This document shows, one piece after another, positions 1-7,551 of a stretch of 39,740 nt of DNA. The stretch is from Halonotius sp046719765 (GTDB lineage Archaea; Halobacteriota; Halobacteria; Halobacteriales; Haloferacaceae). A program made the translations under genes and the position numbers. The stretch is from NCBI RefSeq assembly GCF_046719765.1, contig NZ_JABEBY010000021.1, positions 1-39,740 on the forward strand, written 5' to 3'. Positions within the stretch are counted from its first letter, which is position 1. Each line of letters begins with the position of its first letter. The notes under the pieces are model-generated. The model was not told the origin of the DNA, made no database searches, and saw only the letters and a list, made by a program, of their open reading frames with translations.

Positions 1-99
1 TCTCACTACCAGTTGTTCCTTGACGAACTGCTCCAGCGATCAACCAAAACAGCAATGAGCTGTGACCTCTCAACTGAGAGCACCAGAGGCAAACTCTAG
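1..99 (+). CDS. C-terminal end of an unidentified gene (partial)
   Basis: Frame 1 is open from the first base of the window for 32 codons and ends at a TAG at 97-99. The peptide contains QLFLDELLQRSTKT, which reads like a helical C-terminus. The gene starts outside the window, so no family can be given. It is called only because the frame is open from the edge and is followed by an AT-rich, gene-free stretch, as expected at a gene end. It could be a chance open frame. Confidence 0.35.
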   Translation, partial: SHYQLFLDELLQRSTKTAMSCDLSTESTRGKL

Positions 100-373
100 A
101 GGACTTTGCGACGCGACCAAATAATTTCATCTCCACTTATATTCACTGGTGGTCATTAGATTGTCAAAAATTAATGTTTGAATATTAAATCCATATTGCA
201 AATTCGACTTTACATACAAATAGTAGAATCAGCAGCCACAACGGTGAGTCCAAAATCCTGTGGAAGAGTACTTCTGTGTTGATATAAAAGAGACCAATCA
301 ACATGCTACCCAACAAATCGCGCGATTCAGGGCTAACAGTTGGTTAGCTATGTTTGTTAGTATACTACTCTAT
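100..373. other. Intergenic stretch without a supported gene
   Basis: This AT-rich stretch lies between the partial gene at the window start and the left end of the insertion sequence. A plus-strand frame starting with GTG at 260 runs into the insertion sequence, has no recognisable motif and cannot be supported. No sequence resembling the 5' part of the tnpB gene found on the other side of the insertion sequence is visible here. Confidence 0.5.
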
Positions 374-1442
374 GAGGGTGTCATAGAACTCTTCTCATAC
401 CGTGATCACGGTACTTCCCGGATTATCTCCTCGTTCGTAATTGGTGATTGCGACGACAAGTCGAAGACACAGCGCAAGGAAAACCTGTGCTCGTGCATGA
501 ACGCGGCCTCGGGCGTGCGTTCGCCCGAGGCCACAGATCTTCACTGACTCATTGGTTCGTTCGACGCTACTCCGCCGGTTGTACGTCTCGTCCAGCGTTG
601 ATTGCTTCAATTGCACGTCCTCACTGTGGTCGGTAATACGATCTTCGACCCTGTACTCGATATCTTTCGGGTCGTCAGTATTTCGCGCGTTGTACGGAGC
701 GACTGGCACGACGCCTGCGTCCAGCAGGTGGTCGTGCCAGTCGAGCGTGTCGTAGGCACTGTCTCCAAGCATCCAAATCGGCTTCCTGACGGCGAGCGCG
801 TCACGCGTGACGCGCATCGCTGTTTCCTCTGGTGCTTGCTTACTCTCGGTGAATTCGGCTGCAATCGGGATCTTTTGCCCGGTCGAGACAATTGTGCAGC
901 CGTAGCCGTAGTAGTACTCATCATCGGTTGGATCATAGCACTTTGAGGCGTCTGGGTCGGCAGGCATCGCTCTTACGTCGGTTGAATCGATGGAGTACGT
1001 CAAGTCGAGCAGGCCCCGCAAGGCGGCCTGCTCGACGAGATGGTCAAAGACCTGATCAGCGACGTGCTCAAGATCAGTGAGGAAGCGATCGACCGCGTCT
1101 CTCGACGGCGGTCGATCAAAGCCGCAGCTGAGCCAGACAACGGTGTTGTTCAGTTCTCGTGCAACCGGACGGATGCCGTAGATGTCCTTGTAGTAGCAAT
1201 AGAGAAATCCACGCATCATCTCTGGCGGTTCAAGATCTCGTGTTCGCCCCGTCTCTGCCGGGGCGAACACATCGAACTCTTCGAGAAACTCGAAGGAGAG
1301 GTGCTCAAACAACGCCAACGTCTCCGTTTCCACGACATTGAAGAACGATTCTACCGAAGGATCATCTTGCAGGGTCGCTGAACTCATTCCACCTCAGCGT
1401 TCACCCTGCTCTTTGGTATGCGAACTGTTCTATGACACCCTC
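374..1442 (-). mobile_element. Insertion sequence, IS4/IS5-type DDE, 1069 bp
   Basis: The ends are imperfect terminal inverted repeats. The left end begins GAGGGTGTCATAGAAC at 374, and the reverse complement of the right end reads GAGGGTGTCATAGAAC from 1442 inward. About 29 inner bases match with few differences. The single transposase gene lies between them. No target-site duplication is obvious, since the flanks CTAT and GTAA differ. That fits a rearranged insertion or slightly misplaced ends. On the right the element abuts the tail of a tnpB gene. Confidence 0.85.
395..1387 (-). CDS. IS4/IS5-type DDE transposase
   Basis: The 330-residue protein carries a complete DDE set. The first Asp is in SIDSTDVRAMP (about residues 133-143), the second in MLGDSAYDTLDWH (about 206-218), and the Glu in NRRSSVERTNESVK (about 271-284). 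The N-terminal part contains MMRGFLYCYYKDIYGIRPVA, typical of the helical N-terminal domain of the IS5-like group in haloarchaea. It catalyses cut-and-paste movement of the element that encloses it. The frame is intact and length is normal, so the element may be active. The stop codon sits inside a short palindrome (ACCGTGATCACGGT) just within the left terminal repeat. The IS family is certain only to the DDE IS4/IS5 level. Confidence 0.88.
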   Translation of the reverse strand: MSSATLQDDPSVESFFNVVETETLALFEHLSFEFLEEFDVFAPAETGRTRDLEPPEMMRGFLYCYYKDIYGIRPVARELNNTVVWLSCGFDRPPSRDAVDRFLTDLEHVADQVFDHLVEQAALRGLLDLTYSIDSTDVRAMPADPDASKCYDPTDDEYYYGYGCTIVSTGQKIPIAAEFTESKQAPEETAMRVTRDALAVRKPIWMLGDSAYDTLDWHDHLLDAGVVPVAPYNARNTDDPKDIEYRVEDRITDHSEDVQLKQSTLDETYNRRSSVERTNESVKICGLGRTHARGRVHARAQVFLALCLRLVVAITNYERGDNPGSTVITV

Positions 1443-1534
1443 GTAACGGCTGCTTGGCACAGCCAGAAGTCTACCTGTTCGAGACAACCACGGGTGCGTT
1501 TCACCCACAAGAACAGGGAGTCTGCAAACCCTAA
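1443..1534 (+). pseudogene. tnpB: Last 29 codons of an IS200/IS605-type tnpB gene
   Basis: Reading from 1445 the frame gives EVYLFETTTGAF, then PQEQGVCKP and a TAA at 1532-1534. I recognise this as the C-terminus of haloarchaeal IS1341-type TnpB proteins. Everything upstream is missing, because the frame meets the right end of the DDE insertion sequence at 1442 and no tnpB sequence appears beyond its left end. TnpB is an RNA-guided endonuclease. This remnant cannot encode one, but this part of the gene overlaps the region that normally specifies the guide RNA scaffold. Confidence 0.65.
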
Positions 1535-1605
1535 TATCTCAACGCTCGGGATTCACCCCGCCTTCAGGCGGGTGAGGATGTCAATCAGGTGGGTTGTCGG
1601 AAGCA
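1480..1605 (+). ncRNA. Candidate orphan omega-RNA scaffold and right end of an IS605-type element
   Basis: After the tnpB stop the sequence runs through AACGCTCGGGATT into a stem-loop at 1554-1574, CACCCCGCC-TTCA-GGCGGGTG with one bulged C. It then ends GAGGATGTCAA at 1574-1584. That hairpin plus GATGTCAA is the usual right end of haloarchaeal IS1341/IS605 elements. Established work shows that TnpB omega-RNAs overlap the tnpB 3' end and take their guide from sequence just past the right end, here from about 1585 (TCAGGTGGGTTGTCGGAAGC). The 5' limit of the RNA is a guess. Transcription is unproven and part of the scaffold may have been lost to the insertion at 1442. Confidence 0.5.
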
Positions 1606-1743
1606 ATGACGGGACTATCGTTTCATCGGCCCATCGAGAGCGTGGAGTGCCCGAAGAAAATTATCTCAAAATATGCAAGATATTTATAAATAAGTTGCCT
1701 ATTATGTTACAACTTGTCCTCTAAACCAGAACTCACCGTTCTC

Positions 1744-2532
1744 TCACAACTGAGCACTCTGCCCGTAAATGATGGCCTGTTCGATTTCCCTACGCACTCT
1801 TGAAATCGTTTCACCAAGCTCACCGAGGGTAGCTAAGACTGGATACGTCACCGGAAGGGACTGATAGAAATAATCTACCAATGCACGGAGGGAGGCATTG
1901 GACTGCCACGATCGTTGAATCGCTACCAAATCGTTCTGCCGATCGGATGCGATCGCATCGCACTCAGTAAAGAGGACATCCGTTTGCTGATAGTATGCAT
2001 CTAAGGCACCAAATGATGAAGATTCAAACGGAGTGTCTGAAAGCTCTGCAAGCGTGTCAGTGACAGATCGGATGTCCGTAGCCGCCGATCGAAGCGACTG
2101 TAGCTCACGATTAACGAGTCGTTGGAATGCCTCCCGCTGCTGGATTGCGATATCAATCTTGTCCACAAGAGTAGCTTTCGTAGTAGGCAGGAAGTGATCA
2201 GATTTTGTGAGCAACACCGCTAGCTCAGGGCCAAATTCTTCGGTGATACTTTCCTCATAGGTGTCGTCGTAGTCGTCCTCATAGTGAGATAGATCCATTA
2301 CCGTTTCACTGTAGGCCTCACGAACCACTGACAGTGTTTGTGGCGCAACCTGTTGTTCGTATCCAACCCTCCGATCCTGAGACGGCCTTTTATCCGGGGA
2401 TAGACGTTCGATCCGAGAGCCAAACCGATCGAACGCTGTTTGTTCAGCAGCCAGACGGGTCTGCTCGGTTTCCATATGATCGATAGCAGTAGAAATTGAA
2501 TTATTGGCTCTAATCTGATTAATAGCACACAT
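1744..2532 (-). CDS. Haloarchaeal coiled-coil protein, DUF7260-like
   Basis: The 262-residue acidic protein has long helical stretches, several with heptad-like spacing (about residues 15-50, 130-165 and 235-258), a charged linker rich in Asp/Glu/Tyr near residue 85-95, and no signal peptide or membrane segment. The arrangement resembles small haloarchaeal proteins grouped as DUF7260, which often sit near genome-variable spots. That assignment is from memory and moderate. No catalytic motif is visible. It is monocistronic, with an AT-rich upstream region at 2533-2600 that could hold its promoter. The function is unknown. Confidence 0.6.
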   Translation of the reverse strand: MCAINQIRANNSISTAIDHMETEQTRLAAEQTAFDRFGSRIERLSPDKRPSQDRRVGYEQQVAPQTLSVVREAYSETVMDLSHYEDDYDDTYEESITEEFGPELAVLLTKSDHFLPTTKATLVDKIDIAIQQREAFQRLVNRELQSLRSAATDIRSVTDTLAELSDTPFESSSFGALDAYYQQTDVLFTECDAIASDRQNDLVAIQRSWQSNASLRALVDYFYQSLPVTYPVLATLGELGETISRVRREIEQAIIYGQSAQL

Positions 2533-2825
2533 ACACTTGGTATTAGTGATTATTTTTTCATCTGATAGTACTTATACCATTCTATTACCAAAGTATTCAT
2601 ATGAATATTAGAATAGTAACTATTAGAGGGATACCGGCGACCCAACGAACCGGTCGTGAGAATCCGGTCTGTCGTATTCCGCGGGCGAAATAATAATCCA
2701 GTAATCAACCAATGAATATCCGCATAATAATATATTTACAGCACTATATGGAGTGAAATCTCTATATCGGTGCCGTTCGGTTATATGAAACACTCAATCC
2801 TCTTTGTTGTGCTAACAAATAGAAA
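2533..2825. other. Intergenic, AT-rich, promoter of the upstream minus-strand gene
   Basis: This stretch of almost 300 bases separates the 1744-2532 gene from the 3' end of the IclR gene. It is AT-rich, with several TATA-like strings such as ATAATATATTTA near 2725-2737. No open frame or stable hairpin that I would support is present. The TATA-like strings near 2560-2600 on the minus strand are suitably placed for the upstream gene. Confidence 0.4.
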
Positions 2826-3617
2826 TTATTGATTAGTCTCGCTCATATTTAGATTGACTTCAATAACATTGGCTGCGTTAATTAGACGTTCGGGAATAGT
2901 TCCTTCATACCGGTCACCCTGCATGAAACTCGTCGGGCCTGAAATGCTTAATGAACCAAGAACCTCACCACCAGGGCCTCTTACAGCTGTCCCAACGGCA
3001 CGAAATCCCTCGATCTCTTCTTCATCATTGTAGCCATAGCCGCGTTCACGAATCGACTCTAACTCTTCGAATAGTTCACGTTCACTCGTGATGGTATTTG
3101 ATGTTTGTTTAGGGAGTCCATTGCTCTCGATGATCTCTCGAACCCGATCAGCGGGTAGGGCAGCGAGAATTGCCTTCCCAGAGGCGGTATAATGAAGATG
3201 ATCTCTCCGTTGCGGTTTATTCTGCTGGTAGTCTCCTCCCACACGGGTTTCGCCCTTTATTTGATAGAGATTAATTCCCCACCCATTTTCTTCAGTGACA
3301 ATATGGACATATTGACCTGTATCGTCAGCCAATTTGTCGACTTGCGATTTCCCGTGTTGATACAACAGATTTTGCTCACGAACGTACTGACCAAAAGTGA
3401 ATAAGTTGACAGCAAGCTCATACGTTCCGTTTCGATTGATAACCAACTCTTTGTTTTCAAGAGTGGCTAAATGGGCGTGTGCACTGCTTTTTGAGATATC
3501 TAGACGTGTAGCGAGTTCCGTTACTCCAAGAGTATCATTCTCTTTGAGTTCGCTTAAGACTTCAAGAGAAGTAGAAACCGTCTGTAGAGTCCGTGTTTTA
3601 TTGTCTGTATCAACCAT
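2826..3617 (-). CDS. IclR-family transcriptional regulator
   Basis: The protein has an N-terminal winged helix (residues about 10-65, with TELATRLDISKSSAHAHLAT) and a C-terminal IclR ligand-binding domain (about 75-255). The latter includes HYTASGKAILAALP, RERGYGYNDEEEIEGFRAV and the final GSLSISGP. IclR regulators bind small metabolites and control nearby catabolic genes. I chose the ATG at 3617 over the in-frame GTG at 3641. The palindrome at 3648-3664 contains a TATA-like TTATA on this strand, which would place transcription start near 3630. It diverges from the ABC transporter/hydantoinase operon and is its likely regulator. Confidence 0.9.
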   Translation of the reverse strand: MVDTDNKTRTLQTVSTSLEVLSELKENDTLGVTELATRLDISKSSAHAHLATLENKELVINRNGTYELAVNLFTFGQYVREQNLLYQHGKSQVDKLADDTGQYVHIVTEENGWGINLYQIKGETRVGGDYQQNKPQRRDHLHYTASGKAILAALPADRVREIIESNGLPKQTSNTITSERELFEELESIRERGYGYNDEEEIEGFRAVGTAVRGPGGEVLGSLSISGPTSFMQGDRYEGTIPERLINAANVIEVNLNMSETNQ

Positions 3618-3647
3618 ATTCGGGTTTGTTTTTCTGTCCACTAAACT

Positions 3648-3664
3648 GTTCGTATAACACGAAC
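3648..3664. promoter_or_regulatory. Candidate IclR operator, copy 1
   Basis: This is a perfect inverted repeat GTTCGT-ATAAC-ACGAAC. It overlaps the TATA-like element of the IclR gene, so binding here would be expected to cause autoregulation. The same arms with the same 5-base spacer recur at 3772-3788. Confidence 0.65.
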
Positions 3665-3771
3665 ACTTACTCTATAATACTGATTATATACTTTAGAATC
3701 TCTGTAAAAGACAGCGAAATTTGAAATTTTTGACTATACTGTGTGAGAGCTAGTACCCATCACATAGTTTG

Positions 3772-3788
3772 GTTCGTCTATTACGAAC
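3772..3788. promoter_or_regulatory. Candidate IclR operator, copy 2
   Basis: This is a perfect inverted repeat GTTCGT-CTATT-ACGAAC with arms and spacing identical to copy 1, and only the spacer differs. It lies on the transporter side of the divergent region, about 150 bases before the first transporter gene. The distance from copy 1 is 124 bases start to start, close to twelve helical turns. Two bound dimers could therefore face the same side of the DNA. Confidence 0.65.
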
Positions 3789-3866
3789 AACAAATTTTAT
3801 TGAATATGACGTATGTTGCGAAATCTTTATCTAACAATAGCCAATCGACTAATCTGGTTCGACAAT

Positions 3867-3886
3867 GAATATGATATCTCATATTC
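3867..3886. promoter_or_regulatory. Palindrome GAATATGA-TATC-TCATATTC before the operon
   Basis: Two 8-base arms match exactly around a 4-base centre, 56 bases before the start of the solute-binding protein gene. The AT-rich centre could also supply the TATA element. It differs from the GTTCGT palindromes, so it may be a second regulator's site or part of the core promoter. Confidence 0.4.
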
Positions 3887-3941
3887 TGACCGAGAAACGG
3901 AACAAAGCTGAAACTAACTTCGGAATAACGGAGGACAAAGA

Positions 3942-5630
3942 ATGAACGAAACCCACACCTCAAATGATGAAAAGTCAGGTGAGATTTCAGTCACTGATCT
4001 TCTCACTAACAAATCGCGTCGCCGATTCCTCTCAGGCCTTGGTGCTGTCGGTGCAGCAGGTCTTGCAGGTTGTACAGGCGGTGAAAATACCACTTCAGCC
4101 GATGATGAGTCATCTGGTAGTGGAAGTTCGGACTCCAGACTGGTAGCCAATATCGGACAGCGCATGGGCACCATCGATCCTGCCAAAGGGACGGATTACG
4201 TGCAGGCGATGGCATTGGTGAATTTATACGATCCTCTAGTGTTCCCAGATAGCGAAGGGACACTACAACCCAATTTGGCCTCTGATTGGAGTGTTTCAGA
4301 GGATGGAACAACCTACACGTTCACACTGGAAGAAGGGATTACCTTCCACAGTGGTAATCCCGTAACTGCAGAAGATGTACAGTTCAGCGTGGAACGCTTC
4401 ATGGATATCGATCAGGGATACGCTTCTCTCCTGACTGGCATCCTGGAAAAAGAAAACATTACTGTCGAAGACGAGCAGACAGTCACATTCGAGCTGAATC
4501 GATCATACACACCATTCCTCCCCATTATGGTGTTGCTGTTTATTGTTGATAAGACGCTCATTATGGAGAATCTGAGCGATGGTGAGTTCGGAGACCGTGG
4601 GGACTACGGACAGGAATTCATCAATAACAACGACGCTGGATCGGGTGCCTACCAGCTGGATAGTTTCTCCCGTGGAAATTCGATTACCTTCGCTGCATTT
4701 GATGATTACTTCAAAGGGTTCCCAGATGGCTCCTTTGATACCGTTGAAGTGCGGATTATTACCGAAAATTCGACCGTTCGAACGCTGATGCGGAACGAAG
4801 AACTCGATATGAGCGGTCAGTATCAGGATACGCAGACGTATGAGGCCATCGAAGGGATGGATAATGCCCGCGTCGAAAAGATGCCAACGTTTGGGCTGCT
4901 CTACAACAAAATCAACACACAAAAAGCTCCAACTGATGATCCAGCAGTTCGCGAAGCGATTTGCTGGGGCTTCGATTACGAGCAGGTCGTCAACGAGATT
5001 CGCCCTGATATGAACCGGGCCCACGGGCCTCTCCCACCGACATGGGCTGAACATACTGACGAAGTTGTTCAGCCATCGTATGACCCGGAGCGATCACGGG
5101 AGCTCCTTGAAGAAGCCGGCTACTCAGAAGGTGAACTGACGATCTCGAATACGTTCACAGAATCGTATGCCTTCCAAGAGCAGATCGCTCTGCTTTTCCA
5201 AGACAATATGGAGGATATTGGAATCAACGTCGAATTGAACCCACAGACATGGGGGACAATCACGGAGTTAGCTGCCTCTCCAGAGGATACCCCACACACG
5301 AGTCAGGTGTTCTACGTCCCTACCTATCCCTCTCCGGATTCAATGTTCTACAACCAGTTCCACTCTGAAGCCGCCAGCACGTGGATGAGCATGGAACATC
5401 TCGAAAATGATGACGTTGATTCTCTTATCGATGAAGCCCGCCAGACTCCAGATCCAGACGCACGAAGTGAAATCTACGCTGAGTTACAGAATACCCTTGG
5501 CGATCTCTACTGTGATATGCATCTCTATCACACGGTCAAAACGATCGGGTTCCAAAACGATGTTGAAGGGCTGACACTCCGACCGGCACAAGGGTTCGAG
5601 TACACGTTCCGTGATCTCCACCAAGTCTAA
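3942..5630 (+). CDS. ABC transporter solute-binding lipoprotein, peptide/opine family (SBP_bac_5)
   Basis: The 562-residue extracellular binding protein begins with a Tat signal (RRRFLSGLG, residues 26-34) and a lipobox ending LAGC with Cys44, followed by an acidic Ser/Gly linker. It therefore folds in the cytoplasm and is lipid-anchored outside. The body has family 5 hallmarks: YDPLVFPDSEGTLQPNLASD, then TFTLEEGITFHSGNPVTAEDV, and DPAVREAICWGFDYEQVV. A GGAGG seven bases before the ATG supports the start. It is the first gene of a nine-gene run, and its stop overlaps the next start in TAATG. The neighbouring hydantoinase and carbamoylase suggest a cyclic ureide or N-carbamoyl amino acid ligand rather than a peptide, which is inference. 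Confidence 0.92.
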   Translation: MNETHTSNDEKSGEISVTDLLTNKSRRRFLSGLGAVGAAGLAGCTGGENTTSADDESSGSGSSDSRLVANIGQRMGTIDPAKGTDYVQAMALVNLYDPLVFPDSEGTLQPNLASDWSVSEDGTTYTFTLEEGITFHSGNPVTAEDVQFSVERFMDIDQGYASLLTGILEKENITVEDEQTVTFELNRSYTPFLPIMVLLFIVDKTLIMENLSDGEFGDRGDYGQEFINNNDAGSGAYQLDSFSRGNSITFAAFDDYFKGFPDGSFDTVEVRIITENSTVRTLMRNEELDMSGQYQDTQTYEAIEGMDNARVEKMPTFGLLYNKINTQKAPTDDPAVREAICWGFDYEQVVNEIRPDMNRAHGPLPPTWAEHTDEVVQPSYDPERSRELLEEAGYSEGELTISNTFTESYAFQEQIALLFQDNMEDIGINVELNPQTWGTITELAASPEDTPHTSQVFYVPTYPSPDSMFYNQFHSEAASTWMSMEHLENDDVDSLIDEARQTPDPDARSEIYAELQNTLGDLYCDMHLYHTVKTIGFQNDVEGLTLRPAQGFEYTFRDLHQV

Positions 5631-6658
5631 TGTCAGGAGTAAGGTCACTGCTCCGCCGCATTTCGGGGATGATTACCAGTCTGCTGGGACTGTCCATCCT
5701 CATATTCATTATTTCCAGGGTACTTCCTGGGAACCCGGCACGGTTAGCACTGGGTGCGTTCGCCAGCGAAGAGCAGGTTAATCAGCTCTCTGCAGAGCTT
5801 GGACTCAACGATCCACTCTCGGTACAGTACATTGAGTACATGCGCCGACTGCTTGTGGGTGATCTCGGACAGAGTTTACAGACGAGAAACTCCGTCGTAC
5901 ATGATCTTGTCACCAAGCTGCCTGCAACATTCGAGTTGATCACACTCGCCTTTGCCTTCATGGCTATCCTCGGCATCCCGCTTGGGATACTCGCTGCGCG
6001 GCATCAAGGCGGCGTTGTCGATAACACGACTCGCTTCTTTGCATTTGCAGCGGTGAGTGTCCCGAGCTTCTTTATTGGGATCCTGTTCCAGCTATTGTTT
6101 GGATATTACTTAGACTGGTTCCCAATTACAGGTCGGCTCTCCTCAACGTATGGGGATGAAGTGATCACTACAACGGGATTCATGCTTATCGATACGATCC
6201 TCTCAGGGTCGATTGCAGCACATATCGATGCCTGGAAGCATCTCCTGCTTCCTGCACTTGCGCTTTCGTTTGGAGGCTTAGGACAAGTGATCCGGATTAC
6301 CAGATCCAGTATGATCGATGTTGAGGGCAAAGACTACATCGAGGCCACACGTGCCTACGGGCTTCCGTCGTGGCTGATTGTCAACAAGTACTCACTAAAG
6401 AATGCGTTTATCCCGACGCTGACAATCCTCGGGTTGCAATACGCTTGGCTGCTCAGCGGGGCCTTCGTAATTGAGATCGTATACTCATGGCCCGGAGTTG
6501 CCAAGTATGGCGTTCAGTCCGTGCTGTCATCGGATATCAACGCCATCGTCGGTGTCACAATGGTGATCGGGTTGGCGTTTGTCACAGCGAACCTCATTGT
6601 CGACATACTAACAAGCATGCTTGATCCACGGGTCAGCTTTGCAGGTGATAGCACATGA
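5630..6658 (+). CDS. ABC transporter permease, DppB/OppB type
   Basis: The 342-residue membrane protein has six predicted helices. The N-terminal helix LLGLSILIFIISRVLPGNPA is typical of DppB. The cytoplasmic EAA loop reads EATRAYGLPSWLIVNKYSL (about residues 235-253), the contact to the ATPase subunits. Together with the next gene it forms the transmembrane channel of the importer. Its start overlaps the preceding stop by one base and its end overlaps the next gene by four (ATGA), so translation is probably coupled. Length is normal for the family. Confidence 0.92.
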   Translation: MSGVRSLLRRISGMITSLLGLSILIFIISRVLPGNPARLALGAFASEEQVNQLSAELGLNDPLSVQYIEYMRRLLVGDLGQSLQTRNSVVHDLVTKLPATFELITLAFAFMAILGIPLGILAARHQGGVVDNTTRFFAFAAVSVPSFFIGILFQLLFGYYLDWFPITGRLSSTYGDEVITTTGFMLIDTILSGSIAAHIDAWKHLLLPALALSFGGLGQVIRITRSSMIDVEGKDYIEATRAYGLPSWLIVNKYSLKNAFIPTLTILGLQYAWLLSGAFVIEIVYSWPGVAKYGVQSVLSSDINAIVGVTMVIGLAFVTANLIVDILTSMLDPRVSFAGDST

Positions 6659-7551
6659 GCACTGAAACGTCTCGACTAGACCAATTCGTCTCACCAGCTC
6701 GTCGAGAGCTGTGGTATCGATCCTACCAGCGATTTACGAATCAGCCGATGAGTGTCATCGGCCTGATTATCGTGGTAACCATCACGATCGCTGCAGTGTT
6801 CGCACCGTATATAGCGCCGTACCCCGAACACGCAGGAACATTCACTGATTTCGCTAACGCGTTTCAACAGCCGAGTTTAGAACATCCACTGGGTACAGAT
6901 GACGTTGGGCGTGATATCCTCACCAGAATCCTCTTCGGATATCGGATTGCACTGACCTTAGTTGCGGTCGTGTTAGGTCTTGGTGTCCCAGTTGGGGTCA
7001 CATTGGGGCTCACAGCTGGCTACGCTGGTGGATGGATTGATACAATTATCATGCGAGTAACGGACACATTTCTCGCATTGCCCCCACTGGTGTTGGCACT
7101 CGCAATCGCGTCTGCATTCGAACCAACGCTCGAAATCGCCATGTTCGCTATCGCATCCTTGTGGTGGACATGGTATGCACGATTGGCTCGTGGACTGGCT
7201 GCCAGCCAATCAGATGAAGAGTACATACAAGCGGCAAAAATATCAGGGGCAAGTACGTCACATATCCTCTTTCGTGAACTGCTTCCAAACTGCCTCTCAC
7301 CGCTGTTGGTGAAAGCAACGTTGGATGCTGGGATCGTCATCCTCACTGGCGCATCATTATCTTTCATTGGCTTGGGTGTTCAGCCGCCGAAGCCTGGATT
7401 GGGAACAATGGTCGCGAATGGAACTAATTTCCTCCCGACAGACTGGTGGATTGCCATAATGCCGGGAATCGCGATCTTCATCCTCGTTATGGGATTCAAT
7501 ATGCTCGGTGACGGGCTGCGTGATCTCTTTGATGTGGAGGTCGAACAATGA
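6655..7551 (+). CDS. ABC transporter permease, DppC/OppC type
   Basis: The 298-residue permease has a cytoplasmic N-terminus, then a first helix near residues 34-54. The DppC signature HPLGTDDVGRDILTRILFG follows at about residues 80-98. An EAA-type loop reads QAAKISGASTSHILFREL. Helices after it carry the usual LGVQPPKPGLGTMV motif. It pairs with the upstream DppB-type subunit. It overlaps both neighbours by four bases (ATGA), within one transcription unit. Confidence 0.92.
   Translation: MSTETSRLDQFVSPARRELWYRSYQRFTNQPMSVIGLIIVVTITIAAVFAPYIAPYPEHAGTFTDFANAFQQPSLEHPLGTDDVGRDILTRILFGYRIALTLVAVVLGLGVPVGVTLGLTAGYAGGWIDTIIMRVTDTFLALPPLVLALAIASAFEPTLEIAMFAIASLWWTWYARLARGLAASQSDEEYIQAAKISGASTSHILFRELLPNCLSPLLVKATLDAGIVILTGASLSFIGLGVQPPKPGLGTMVANGTNFLPTDWWIAIMPGIAIFILVMGFNMLGDGLRDLFDVEVEQ

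Noticed and set aside
260..547. Open plus-strand frame of 95 codons crossing into the insertion sequence
   Set aside because: It starts with GTG without a promoter, runs through the element's inverted repeat and antisense to its transposase, and has no recognisable motif.
4503..5054. 183-codon minus-strand frame inside the solute-binding protein gene
   Set aside because: It is antisense to a clearly coding gene with conserved motifs. The composition is rich in Trp, Cys and His, unlike haloarchaeal proteins.
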